From Palsa-89 sp963824345 (lineage in GTDB: Bacteria > Acidobacteriota > Terriglobia > Bryobacterales > Bryobacteraceae): a stretch of 64,000 nt of DNA. A program made the translations under genes and the position numbers. The stretch spans positions 124,001-188,000 of the forward strand of contig CAWGOZ010000021.1 in the NCBI GenBank assembly GCA_963824345.1, read 5' to 3'. Positions within the stretch are counted from its first letter, which is position 1; each line of letters starts with the position of its first letter. The notes below the pieces were generated by a model. That model searched no databases and was not told where the DNA came from. It saw only the letters and a list, made by a program, of their open reading frames with translations. This document shows, piece by piece, positions 34,926 to 44,190 of this stretch.

Positions 34926-35618
34926 AGGACAACATGCTCGTCGCACGGACGGAACCAGCCTCACCATCTGAAGCGCGATAGTGCTGTGCTTGGAGTGCGG
35001 ACTGACTCAATTCCGCAATGGATCCAATCTTAGTCCCGCTGCTCTCCGGACCCGCTCCTCCTCAACGTTCCAGCCTGAAACTCGGCAGCTTCAAAGTAGC
35101 GGCGCCTTGGGATTTAGAACCTCGCTGATAATCGCTTGAACACCATTACCTGGCTCACAAAACGCGAACCGGCGTCCGCGGGGCGCTACTGTCGTGTCCC
35201 ATAAGTACTAGGTGTCATATCGAAGTGGCTTTGCGCAGCGACATGTTAATCGGTCGCCCCCAAAACTTAGATTGTTCTGAGCGAGGAAGAGCGAACTCTT
35301 TGTCCACTCTTGTTTAATACCGCACGCTGCTCGCGCTTTTGCCGGCGGATGGGGTGGCCCCTGGGCCGAGAGAGCAGTTAAGACACTGGTTACCGGAAGG
35401 TACCAGCACCACGGAGATCGCGTCTACAGCTTTCGACAAGCTCCTAGAGGTTTCTCCAGTGCTTTCGTTTAGGCGGTATGACGATATTAGGCTAGACACC
35501 GAAAGCGCGGCTGTTAATAGTAAGTGTAATCGATAGGTAAATGGGTGGTTTAGGCGCGAAGCGTCGGAAAACGTAAACTACACGCTAACGCTGACCGGCT
35601 GCGCTGTGAACAAACTTC
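34926..35618. other. long leader-type intergenic region before the NusG-like gene
   Basis: This 693-base stretch contains only short non-conserved frames. It lies before the antiterminator and the export genes, so it probably holds the promoter of the main polysaccharide operon. I could not identify an ops/JUMPstart-like element by eye. Confidence 0.4.
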
Positions 35619-36329
35619 ATGACTAAATACAAGTACTGCGTCTCCGTTCCGGAATGCGAAAACGCCGGCGAAGCGTTTACTTCAGGCCAGGGGCGAGCGT
35701 ATTCGGGAGGGCTGGGACTACCGGGCCGAGATGACGAAGTTATGTACGTGCCGACCCGGCCTGACATGGAAGGGCATCATTCCTTCCAAGCTAATCGGCC
35801 CTCGCGGGCCTCATGGTACGGCGCGCGCGTACGATCTAATTCGGAGCTGCCAGTATGCGCGCTACTTGCCGCGAAGGACGTGGAGTGCTTTGTCCCTTGC
35901 TTTCGTCAACGGAGGGCGTATTCCGACCGCGTCCGCGAGGTGTCCGTCGCGGTCTTTCCGGGCTATGTATTCTGCAAGATTGAACTAACTCAGAAGAGCT
36001 GGGTTCTCAACACCGCTGGAGTTCAGAGTCTGGCGGGAACCTCTCAGGCCCCGGAGGCTATTGATGACGACACGATTTTGACTTTGAAAAAGGCCTTCTC
36101 ACTTTCAGATCGCGTAACCCAGGTGCCTTATCTTCGATGCGGCGACATCGTAAGAGTCCTGGATGGACCGATGACGGGCGCCACCGGGATTCTACTCAGA
36201 AGCAAAGCCAAGCAGCGACTGGTTATTTCGCTACATTTTCTTCAACGATCCGTGGAGGTTGAAGTCGATGGAGCGAACGTAACCTTACTTTCGCGATCCC
36301 GTGCAGATCCCCAGTACGATGTCGTATAG
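35619..36329 (+). CDS. NusG-like transcription antiterminator (UpxY/RfaH/LoaP type)
   Basis: The NGN domain starts at about residue 65 with SWYGARVRSNSELPVCALLAAKDVECFVPC and RVREVSVAVFPGYVFCKI. A KOW domain follows at about 170-215 with GDIVRVLDGPMTGATGILLRS and RLVISLHFLQRSVEVEVD. Such specialised NusG paralogues travel with RNA polymerase to prevent premature termination in long polysaccharide operons. The first about 50 residues have no match, so the real start may be Met at 35742 or 35766. The position directly ahead of the Wza/Wzc genes supports an operon-specific role. Confidence 0.85.
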   Translation: MTKYKYCVSVPECENAGEAFTSGQGRAYSGGLGLPGRDDEVMYVPTRPDMEGHHSFQANRPSRASWYGARVRSNSELPVCALLAAKDVECFVPCFRQRRAYSDRVREVSVAVFPGYVFCKIELTQKSWVLNTAGVQSLAGTSQAPEAIDDDTILTLKKAFSLSDRVTQVPYLRCGDIVRVLDGPMTGATGILLRSKAKQRLVISLHFLQRSVEVEVDGANVTLLSRSRADPQYDVV

Positions 36330-36447
36330 GAAGCTGTTCCTATCTTCTTAACTGGCCGTAGTCGCCGAAATTGCTCTTTCTTCGTCTCGATCAACTTAGC
36401 GGACGCACCGCTTGCTTCTTAGGACCCCGACAGGATGCGGGAGAATC

Positions 36448-37446
36448 ATGACCCTTACTCTTTTGATGTTTTCTCTTTTGTTTTTTCAAACGCCGCCGGA
36501 TGACGGGAAGCCCCTCCAGGGAGATTCTCCCGCCCCTACCGCAGTTTCGCAGCCCAAGCAATCTGGCCAACCCTCTGAAATACCGTACGCGCTTGGAGCA
36601 GGCGATCAAATCATAGTGAGGGCTGTTGGTGTTGAAGAATTCGATGGAAAGACGATCCCTATCGATGCGCGAGGCAATATTGCTTTGCCCAAAGTGGGCA
36701 GGATTCTAGCTGCTGGCCTCAGCACCGAGGAACTTGAAGCCGAGATCGAACGACGATTGAAAACATATGTGATTGAACCAGACGTTACGGTGTACATCAC
36801 TGAACTGCGCAGCCAGCCAGTCTCCATCCTTGGGTACGTACAGGCGCCAGGCGTCCACCAACTGCAAGGTCAGAAGACGCTGTTCGAAGTTCTTTCAATC
36901 GCGGGGGGGCTTCGTCCAGACGCCGGAAGCAGCATTAAAATCAGCCGGGACGTGCGTTGGGGGCGCATCCCTCTTGCTAACGCCAAGGACGATGCCACCG
37001 CTCAGTTTTCGGTGGCATCCGTCGACGTAAAGGACGTAATGTCGGCCACCAATCCCGCTGAAAATATCTTTATTAAACCAGACGATGTCATTACCGTGCC
37101 AAAGGGCGACATGGTGTACGTGGTGGGAGCTATTAAGAAGCCGGGCGGCTATCTTCTTGGCGAGAACCTGTCTATCAGCGCTTTGCAGGTATTGGCTCTG
37201 GCCGAAGGTCTCGACCGTTCGGCCGCCACTCGAGACGCGAAAATCATGCGTACCATTCCCGGTAGTGATACGCGGGCAGAAATCCCCGTCGATCTCTCGA
37301 GAATTCTGGCCAATAAGATCAACGACCTTCCCCTCAGAGCAAACGACATTCTATTCATTCCGACCAGCGCTGCGAAGGCGGCCGGGGTTCGAACTCTTGA
37401 GGCTTTGATTCAGGCCGCCACGATGACGGCCTACCGGATCCCCTAG
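36448..37446 (+). CDS. Wza-like polysaccharide export protein (SLBB)
   Basis: This is a 332-residue periplasmic/outer-membrane export protein. A signal sequence (MTLTLLMFSLLFFQTPP) opens it. The Poly_export domain (YALGAGDQIIVRAVGVEEFDGKTIPIDARGNIALPKVGRI) follows, then two SLBB repeats (SQPVSILGYVQAPGVHQLQGQKTLFEVLSIAGGL in parts, and VYVVGAIKKPGGYLLGENLSISALQVLALAEGL). I prefer the start at 36448 because GGGAG precedes it and the signal peptide begins there; the open frame reaches back to 36412. It should form the export channel with the downstream Wzc-like kinase. Confidence 0.92.
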   Translation: MTLTLLMFSLLFFQTPPDDGKPLQGDSPAPTAVSQPKQSGQPSEIPYALGAGDQIIVRAVGVEEFDGKTIPIDARGNIALPKVGRILAAGLSTEELEAEIERRLKTYVIEPDVTVYITELRSQPVSILGYVQAPGVHQLQGQKTLFEVLSIAGGLRPDAGSSIKISRDVRWGRIPLANAKDDATAQFSVASVDVKDVMSATNPAENIFIKPDDVITVPKGDMVYVVGAIKKPGGYLLGENLSISALQVLALAEGLDRSAATRDAKIMRTIPGSDTRAEIPVDLSRILANKINDLPLRANDILFIPTSAAKAAGVRTLEALIQAATMTAYRIP

Positions 37447-37459
37447 AAAGATCGCCTAC

Positions 37460-37885
37460 ATGCAGCAACTGCTCAATCCGTTTAACCCGGGCGGCGAAAA
37501 CCTGCCGGCTCCCACCGTACGAAAGGAGCCGCTGTCTGGAACCTATACGGAAATGCCGGCGACTGGAAGGGCGCAGGCGAAAGCTGAACCGGACACCAAT
37601 CTGCTGGAATATTGGCGCATTCTGCGCCGGCGTAAAGGAACTCTAATCCTTATAGCAGCTGTTGGAGCAATCATAGGATTTCTCATCACGCTTCCTCAAA
37701 CGCCCATCTATCAAGTGCGTACGTCCCTGGAAATCGTCGGTTTGAACCAGAATTTCTTGAACGTCAAGGAAGCCGACCCGCTCAATGAGGGCGGCTCTAT
37801 GGTCGACGCGACGGATATCCAAACTCAGATAAAGATTCTCCAAAGTGAATCCTTGATTTCAGCGAGTTCTGACCAAGCTCCATAG
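37460..37885 (+). CDS. Wzc-like chain-length determinant/tyrosine kinase, N-terminal frame
   Basis: The first 141 residues contain the N-terminal Wzz region: NLLEYWRILRRRKGTLILIAAVGAIIGFLIT with the first transmembrane helix, then PIYQVRTSLEI and TDIQTQIKILQSESLIS. At about 37860 an extra base (TTTCAGCGAGTTC) sends the frame to a stop at 37885, while the next frame continues with RVLTKLHSEED. The gene overlaps nothing and lies 13 bases after wza. Confidence 0.88.
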   Translation: MQQLLNPFNPGGENLPAPTVRKEPLSGTYTEMPATGRAQAKAEPDTNLLEYWRILRRRKGTLILIAAVGAIIGFLITLPQTPIYQVRTSLEIVGLNQNFLNVKEADPLNEGGSMVDATDIQTQIKILQSESLISASSDQAP

Positions 37886-37934
37886 CGAGGAAGATCCGTC
37901 TGACCGGCCCGCTTCTCCCCACAGCTGGCGCGGG

Positions 37935-39824
37935 TTGCTAAATCTCCCTGGCCCCAGGATTGTCAGCCCACGGGAACAAGCGATCGAATACGCCAAGAAG
38001 AACTTCAAGGTCCGGGCGTCCGGCCAGACACGCATTATCGAAGTCACCGTGGATTCGATCACTCCTCAAGTTGCCGCGGCCTTTGCGAACACACTGACCA
38101 ACGAGTTTATCGATCAGAACATCGAGTCCCGATGGAAGACTACGGAACGCACAGGAGTGTGGCTCACGCGGCAGCTCGACGACATCCGCATCCGTCTAGA
38201 GCAATCGGAAGATCGGCTGCAAGCTTATGCCAGGCAGGCAAATCTAGTCTTTACGGAAGACGCTAAGAACAACGTCTCCGAGGAAAAACTACTAGAAGTC
38301 CAACAGGCTGTTTCAACGGCTCAGACCGATCGGATCACAAAACAGTCGCGTTGGGAGATGTCCAACTCCAGCCCCCCAGGCGCGTTACCAGACATACTGA
38401 ATGACCCAACGCTACGCGATTATCAAACCAAGTTGACAGACTTGAATCGTCAGCTGGCGGACTTGCGAGCCACTTTTACAGCCGATGAACCGAAGGTCAA
38501 GCGCGTTCAGCTTCAAGTTACGGCGGTCCAAACCGCCTTCGAGAGAGCTGGCGAGGATATCCTGAGGCGCATCAAGAACGAATATGATGAGGCGGTTCGT
38601 CGTGAGAGCCTGCTTACCGCGGAGTACACAGCCCAGCGCAGTGTGGTCACTGGAGAAGGCGACAAAGCTGTCCAATACAACATCCTCAAACGCGAAGTCG
38701 AATCTAATCGCCAACTCTATGACGCAATGCTGCAGCAGCTGAAACAGGCATCGCTGGCTTCGGCGCTCCGCGCTTCCAACATCCGTGTGGTCGACCCCGC
38801 GCAGGTTCACAAGACACACAAGCCTTACAAACCCGATATGCCATTGAGCGCGTTTCTCGGTCTTCTTAGCGGGCTTCTCATGGGATCGGCCTTCGTGATT
38901 ATGGAGGAGCGGGCCGACCGCAGCATCCAAAGCCCGGGTGAGACCGCGTTCTTCCTCAATCTCCCCGAACTTGGAATTGTTCCTGTGGATCAAACTGGGG
39001 TCCGGGTGCGAGTGCGTATCGGGAGCGGCAGGCGGTCCAGCGAGTTTGGCGGCTCCGTCTCGAATCCCCACGCTCCTGGAAAGCAACGGGGTGTAGAAAT
39101 GGTCACCTGGCAGCGCAAACCCTCGGTCATCGCCGAGTCGTTTCGTGCAACTTTGGTCTCCATACTTTTTTCAGGCGAAACTGGCCACCATCCCAAGGTG
39201 ATGGTGATTACAAGCGCCAATCCGAGTGACGGTAAGTCGACCGTCGTGAGCAATCTTGGAATTGCGATTGCCGAAGTTAACCAGAAAACCTTGTTAATCG
39301 ACGCTGACTTGCGAAAACCACGACTGCACGACATCTTCAGTCTAACAAACGACCGCGGTTTAAGCGATCTGCTCAGGACCCCGGATCCGCTGGCAGCCCT
39401 GGAGAATCCGCCCATACAAGAGACAGGAGTTCCGAATCTCTATGTTCTGACCAGCGGATCCAAAACTAGTGCGGCGACTAGCTTGCTTTATTCAAATCGT
39501 ATGCCTGAACTTCTTAGCGAGCTCCGCACTCAATTCGAGACCATCTTGATCGACACCCCGCCAATGCTTCAGATACCCGACGCGCGCGTGCTGGGGCGCA
39601 TGGTGGATCGGGTCATTCTGGTAATTCGCGCGGGCAAAACAACCCGAGACGCAGCGACCGCCGCGCGCCAACGCTTCTTTGAAGACGGGACGCCGATGCT
39701 CGGGACCATTCTAAACCAGTGGAATCCTAAGAGGTCCCCCAATGGCTATTACGGATACCAAGACAACTACTACTCTGGACACAGGGGTTACCACAAATAT
39801 GGACTCGAGGGAAGCAAGTCGTGA
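37935..39824 (+). CDS. Wzc-like bacterial tyrosine kinase, main frame
   Basis: This frame carries the rest of the Wzz/Wzc protein; coding really resumes at about 37863. It has a periplasmic coiled-coil region, a second TM helix (PLSAFLGLLSGLLMGSAFVIM) and a cytoplasmic BY-kinase. The kinase has Walker A (TSANPSDGKSTVVSNLG), Walker A' (LLIDADLRKPRLH) and Walker B (ILIDTPPML). The C-terminus has a tyrosine cluster, YYGYQDNYYSGHRGYHKY, as in autophosphorylated Wzc. With the CpsB-type phosphatase it should control polymer length and export. The single frameshift upstream would break the natural protein unless it is a read error. Confidence 0.92.
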   Translation: MLNLPGPRIVSPREQAIEYAKKNFKVRASGQTRIIEVTVDSITPQVAAAFANTLTNEFIDQNIESRWKTTERTGVWLTRQLDDIRIRLEQSEDRLQAYARQANLVFTEDAKNNVSEEKLLEVQQAVSTAQTDRITKQSRWEMSNSSPPGALPDILNDPTLRDYQTKLTDLNRQLADLRATFTADEPKVKRVQLQVTAVQTAFERAGEDILRRIKNEYDEAVRRESLLTAEYTAQRSVVTGEGDKAVQYNILKREVESNRQLYDAMLQQLKQASLASALRASNIRVVDPAQVHKTHKPYKPDMPLSAFLGLLSGLLMGSAFVIMEERADRSIQSPGETAFFLNLPELGIVPVDQTGVRVRVRIGSGRRSSEFGGSVSNPHAPGKQRGVEMVTWQRKPSVIAESFRATLVSILFSGETGHHPKVMVITSANPSDGKSTVVSNLGIAIAEVNQKTLLIDADLRKPRLHDIFSLTNDRGLSDLLRTPDPLAALENPPIQETGVPNLYVLTSGSKTSAATSLLYSNRMPELLSELRTQFETILIDTPPMLQIPDARVLGRMVDRVILVIRAGKTTRDAATAARQRFFEDGTPMLGTILNQWNPKRSPNGYYGYQDNYYSGHRGYHKYGLEGSKS

Positions 39825-39846
39825 TGCGGCTAACGACGAATAAAAA

Positions 39847-41262
39847 GTGAACGACCACCCCATAGGGCTATTTTGTCTGATCACCACGGCGAATCTTGGT
39901 TTAATGGCCTACTATCTATATCGCTATTCGCTATTTTCAGCTGAGGGATTGGCTTTTGGATATGTTTTTGCGTCGATGTTATCCGACGCGATCGGTCTGC
40001 TTTGGTTGGCCGTAACGGAACCGGGAAGCTTGCGGCTGGGTATGCAGGAATTCGAAATGCGAATTTATCCCGGAGTCATTCACCTGTTCGGAATTATATC
40101 GCTAGGGTTGGGGCTTCAAGTGGTAAATCCGCGGCCGAAACCGGTCCGCCGTAATCTTGCGGGCTCTTTGCGCAACCATCTGTTTCTTTCCGGTCTTCTG
40201 ATGGCTGGATGCGGGTTTGGGTTATTTGCTATTGGGGTCATCCTGGTTGGAGCGACCAACGTCGCCTCCTTCTATGCAGTAGTAGATCAATTTCGAACCG
40301 AGGACCTTTCGTTCGGCGGCTTCTGGTATCGAGGCCTCGATATTGCACTGTTCGGATTAGTGTTGACGTTGGTTAGCGCCGAACGCTTCGTGGTCCAAGC
40401 AATTCTCACCTTAGCGATCTTATGTACGCCACTGTTTCTTTCCAGCAATAAAGGGGGGCTTGAGAAGAGTCTTATTACAATTGCCTTCCTGCTCTATGTG
40501 TTTAATTACGAGAGTTTTCTCAGACTGGCGAAGGTGCGCATCCTGGTCCCGATTCTATTGGTGTTGGTCATAGCAGTGGGCTTCAAAAACGGGCTTCTTC
40601 AGTCCTCTCGCCAAGGAAGCGCGGCGGAAAGCGCCGCGAGCGGACTTTCGTTACAGTCCATCGCGGAAAGCGGGATGGCCTCCATTTCGGGTCGTTACTC
40701 CAATGAAGGTCTCTATCGCGGGTACTGCATGATGGTCACTTATATGCGGGACGGATTAGCCTCCTATTATGACGGAAGAATCCTCGCATACAGCCTGAAC
40801 AGCTGGATCCCTCGAATCTTGGCACCAGACAAGGCGGATCATCCGTTCCGCGGCATCGGCTATATGATCAACGCAGACGGCCACGTATACCTGCGTGAAG
40901 CTTCCGCCCCAACTTTGGTGGGTTACGCATACGGCGATTACGGCTTGCGAAGCACGATCGCCTACCTATTCGTCGGAGGCTTACTTACGAGCCTGTATCG
41001 TAAATGGGCGATTTCAAGGACAGCTCTTTTCCCCGTCGTCGCCTATGTATTCTTTTCGCTCCTTGGGGGCGTTTCGGCGGAGGGCGGATATGTGGGAGCC
41101 ATATATACGCTTATCATGGTGCTCCTGTGTTGCATTCCCGTCGCTATTATGGATGTTCTCTATCTTTCTCCAGCGCTACACCCTCAGCTGTCGGTACAAA
41201 CACGGCACTGGTTCCGTCGGGAAAGTTGGAAGGATACCGTAGATGCCCCATCAATCACCTAA
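39847..41262 (+). CDS. Wzy-like O-antigen/capsule polymerase
   Basis: A 471-residue integral membrane protein with about 10-12 hydrophobic segments and a large periplasmic loop near 250-340 (SGLSLQSIAESGMASISGRYSNEGLYRGYCMM in parts). This layout matches oligosaccharide repeat-unit polymerases; the primary sequence is not conserved in this family. The start codon is GTG, set close to the end of the Wzc-like gene. The 3' end overlaps the next gene by 20 bases. Location between kinase and glycosyltransferases supports the role. Confidence 0.72.
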   Translation: MNDHPIGLFCLITTANLGLMAYYLYRYSLFSAEGLAFGYVFASMLSDAIGLLWLAVTEPGSLRLGMQEFEMRIYPGVIHLFGIISLGLGLQVVNPRPKPVRRNLAGSLRNHLFLSGLLMAGCGFGLFAIGVILVGATNVASFYAVVDQFRTEDLSFGGFWYRGLDIALFGLVLTLVSAERFVVQAILTLAILCTPLFLSSNKGGLEKSLITIAFLLYVFNYESFLRLAKVRILVPILLVLVIAVGFKNGLLQSSRQGSAAESAASGLSLQSIAESGMASISGRYSNEGLYRGYCMMVTYMRDGLASYYDGRILAYSLNSWIPRILAPDKADHPFRGIGYMINADGHVYLREASAPTLVGYAYGDYGLRSTIAYLFVGGLLTSLYRKWAISRTALFPVVAYVFFSLLGGVSAEGGYVGAIYTLIMVLLCCIPVAIMDVLYLSPALHPQLSVQTRHWFRRESWKDTVDAPSIT

Positions 41263-42289
41263 CATCTTCATCACATACAAATTCAAGAAACAGGTTCTGG
41301 GTGGCGACGTCTACGAACGCATGGTGGTGGAGAGCCTAAGCGGAACCTTCGACGTAATCCCCCACGCGATCGTCAGCGGAGGAGGAAGCCTTGGAAGCGT
41401 TTTCAAAAGTCCGGCCCTTGCCTGGCGCCTTGCAAAAGCTAGCAGCATGGCTGCCCAACGCTGCCCAGTGGGAATCTTTAGCGCCGATGCCTTCCTGCTA
41501 CCTTTTCGTTTTCCTCGCGCCGTGATCGGGATCGTCCACCATGTTGGTGCTTCGTCTAACGCGTTTTTCGCGGCATTTGAGAAGAAAATGTTCACTCGAC
41601 TCCAGAGAGCCCACCGCCTTGTTGTAGTGTCTGAATACTGGTGGCAGTACTTTAGCGCACTTGGTTTTACAAACCTGGAATTGATCTACAATGCTTTCGC
41701 CCTGAACGATTACGAGATCTCCCGTTATGCTACGGACGACTTTAAGGCGCGCTATGGGCTGACTGAGAAGCCGATCATATACTTGGGCAACAGCGGTCCG
41801 CTCAAGGGAGTTCAACGTACCCGTGCCGCGTTGCGTGGCATTGACGCGCATTTCGTGAGTTCCGGTCGCAATTGCAAAGCATGGGAAGATGTGATAAGCC
41901 TCCGCCTGGATCGCCGGGATTATTTGCGGTTATTGGCCGCGTCCGACGTCATAACCACGATGTCAGAGTTCGACGAAGGCTGGTGCCGCACCGCGCACGA
42001 GGGCATGCTTACGAGAACTCCCGTAATTGGATCCGGAAGAGGCGGGATGCGCGAGCTTCTGGTGGGGGGAAAGCAGATAATCACAGAGGAGCCGCGGGAG
42101 CTTCGACAAGCGGTTTTGGGGTACTTAAGAGATCCTAACAGGCGCGCGGGGGCGGGCCAGCAAGGTTTTGACTACGCCGCGACCTTTACCTTCGAGCGAT
42201 TTCAGGGAGCTTGGCGGGGTTGCGTCGATCGGGCGATCCGGGCTCAATTGGCGGGATTGCCGGCGGTACCCGCTCCTAGCTTCGTGTAA
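41243..42289 (+). CDS. glycosyltransferase (GT4-like)
   Basis: The 348-residue protein looks like a GT-B glycosyltransferase. The N-terminal half has FITYKFKKQVLGGDVYERMVV with a Gly-rich loop. The second half has IIYLGNSGPLKGVQRTRAA, then a donor-binding region around SDVITTMSEFDEGWCRTAHEGMLTRTPVIGSGRGGMRELL, containing the E-x7-E-type pattern of retaining family 4. It is cytoplasmic or membrane-associated. It transfers a sugar to the lipid-linked repeat unit; specificity is unknown. The start overlaps the polymerase gene by 20 bases. Confidence 0.85.
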   Translation: MPHQSPNIFITYKFKKQVLGGDVYERMVVESLSGTFDVIPHAIVSGGGSLGSVFKSPALAWRLAKASSMAAQRCPVGIFSADAFLLPFRFPRAVIGIVHHVGASSNAFFAAFEKKMFTRLQRAHRLVVVSEYWWQYFSALGFTNLELIYNAFALNDYEISRYATDDFKARYGLTEKPIIYLGNSGPLKGVQRTRAALRGIDAHFVSSGRNCKAWEDVISLRLDRRDYLRLLAASDVITTMSEFDEGWCRTAHEGMLTRTPVIGSGRGGMRELLVGGKQIITEEPRELRQAVLGYLRDPNRRAGAGQQGFDYAATFTFERFQGAWRGCVDRAIRAQLAGLPAVPAPSFV

Positions 42290-42303
42290 GCGGCACTACT
42301 TCT

Positions 42304-44190
42304 ATGTGCGGAATTTTTGGCGCCATCAATACATCGAGCTATTTTTCACCGCGCGATTACTCCATTTTCGTGCAGCGGACCGACGCAGTGCAGCGACGAG
42401 GCCCAGACGCGTCCGGCTATCGCCGTTTGTGCTTTAAGAATAGGAACGAGTCGGATGACCAGCGTTTCGATATTTTCCTTGGTCATCGCCGGCTCTCTAT
42501 TATCGACTTGAGTGGCTCCGCCAATCAGCCCATGCAGGGATCGCGGAATACGTGGATCACTTTCAATGGGGAAATCTACAACTACCCGGAACTCCGTCAG
42601 GGTTTTCCTGATTACCCTTTTCGCAGCGCCGGCGACACGGAAGTCATCCTGGCGAGTTTCGAGCGTGGCGGCACCCGGACATTTCGAGACTTCAATGGAG
42701 ATTGGGCTTTCTGCATAGTCGACCTGGACCAGGGTCAAGTCATCCTAAGCCGGGATCGCTTTTCAATCAAACCCTTGTATTATTTCCGAGCGGATGGAGT
42801 GTTGTATTTTGCGAGCGAAATCAAACAACTACTGCCGCTGCTTCCCACGCGCGAGGTCAACGCTCAGACCATCCAGCTTTATTTGGGGCAGGGATTGGTC
42901 GATGCCAACGATGACACTCTCTTCCGGCAGATCCACAAAGTCCCGCCCAAGCACAACCTGATTCTTTCACTGATCGATGGCTCGATTCGGAAGGAACAGT
43001 ACTGGGATTACAAGCCATCTGTTGTCCCCGCCACGTCACAAGATGCGATCGCGGGCTTTCGAGAGCTGTTCCGAGACAGCGTGCGCCTGCGGCTGCGAGG
43101 TGACGTTCCCGTCGGGGGCCTGGTGAGTGGCGGATTGGACTCATCGAGCATCGCGGTGACCGCCAAGAGCCTGCATCATGAGGAATTCAAAACCTATTCC
43201 GTGGTGCCATTCAGCCCTTCAAATAGCGAGCTACCTTTCATTCATCAACTTGTCGCTCAATGTGGGCTGAGTAATCGAAAACTGTTTGTCGACGAATCGA
43301 ACATCATCACGGCGCTCGAAGACACTATTTTGCGGAATGATGAGCCTCCTGGTGGCTTCAGTGCAATTGCCCACTTCAAGATGATGGAAAAGATCAAAGC
43401 GGAAACTGGTGTCAAGGTGCTCCTGAGCGGACAAGGCGGCGACGAGATTCTGCTGGGATATAGGAAGTTTTTCTTTTTCCTCTTGAAGTCCCTCACTGCG
43501 CGAGGTGATTATCTGAGCGCGGCGCGGCAGATACTGGGATCCCTCGCGACGCGAACCACGGTCTGGCAGTTCGATTCCGGAGAGGCCCGCAGATATTTGA
43601 AGGGAAAACACTCAAACTCGCATTCGTTCTTGGTCGGTCCTGTCGCCCGTATGCCGCTGGGGAGCGATGGTGGACTAAAAGAACGCCAGATCGCCGATTT
43701 GGATCGGTACTCGGTACCCAACCTTACTCACTACGAGGATCGAAATTCCACCGGGTGCTCGCTCGAAATTCGGCTACCCTTCCTGGACCATCGGCTAGTC
43801 GACTACTGCCTCGGACTACCGGATGAAATGAAAATTAACAATGGCTGGTCCAAGTACGTGTTGCGTGCCAGCATTCAAGAACTTCCGAAGTCGATCCGCT
43901 GGCGGAGAGACAAGCAAGGTTTTATACTGCCGGAGAAACACTGGCTGCAAACCGAACTGGCGAGTCTGATCCGAAGCCTTTTCAAAAATAGCGTTCTTGC
44001 TGAAATGGGCTTGATCGACTCCGGGAGGTTCCTGGCTTACTACGACAAATTTCAGAACGGCTCAGAGCCTATTTGGTACACCGATATATCCCGCGCCCTT
44101 ATGGCCGAATTATGGGCCCGGATTTACTTCATCCCGCAGCGGCCATCTTCGGAACTGGAACCGACAGGGATGGGACAAACTACTTTATGA
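42304..44190 (+). CDS. asnB: asparagine synthase (glutamine-hydrolysing), sugar-amidation type
   Basis: The 628-residue protein has the N-terminal class II glutaminase with Cys2 (MCGIFGAI) and GHRRLSIIDLS, and the C-terminal ATP-pyrophosphatase with the PP-loop SGGLDSS at 275-281. In polysaccharide clusters such enzymes often amidate uronic acid or another carboxylated sugar instead of making asparagine, and that is my preferred reading here. It starts 14 bases after the previous gene and overlaps the following glycosyltransferase by ATGA. A second, Cys-less relative is encoded at 53.9-55.9 kb. Confidence 0.92.
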   Translation: MCGIFGAINTSSYFSPRDYSIFVQRTDAVQRRGPDASGYRRLCFKNRNESDDQRFDIFLGHRRLSIIDLSGSANQPMQGSRNTWITFNGEIYNYPELRQGFPDYPFRSAGDTEVILASFERGGTRTFRDFNGDWAFCIVDLDQGQVILSRDRFSIKPLYYFRADGVLYFASEIKQLLPLLPTREVNAQTIQLYLGQGLVDANDDTLFRQIHKVPPKHNLILSLIDGSIRKEQYWDYKPSVVPATSQDAIAGFRELFRDSVRLRLRGDVPVGGLVSGGLDSSSIAVTAKSLHHEEFKTYSVVPFSPSNSELPFIHQLVAQCGLSNRKLFVDESNIITALEDTILRNDEPPGGFSAIAHFKMMEKIKAETGVKVLLSGQGGDEILLGYRKFFFFLLKSLTARGDYLSAARQILGSLATRTTVWQFDSGEARRYLKGKHSNSHSFLVGPVARMPLGSDGGLKERQIADLDRYSVPNLTHYEDRNSTGCSLEIRLPFLDHRLVDYCLGLPDEMKINNGWSKYVLRASIQELPKSIRWRRDKQGFILPEKHWLQTELASLIRSLFKNSVLAEMGLIDSGRFLAYYDKFQNGSEPIWYTDISRALMAELWARIYFIPQRPSSELEPTGMGQTTL

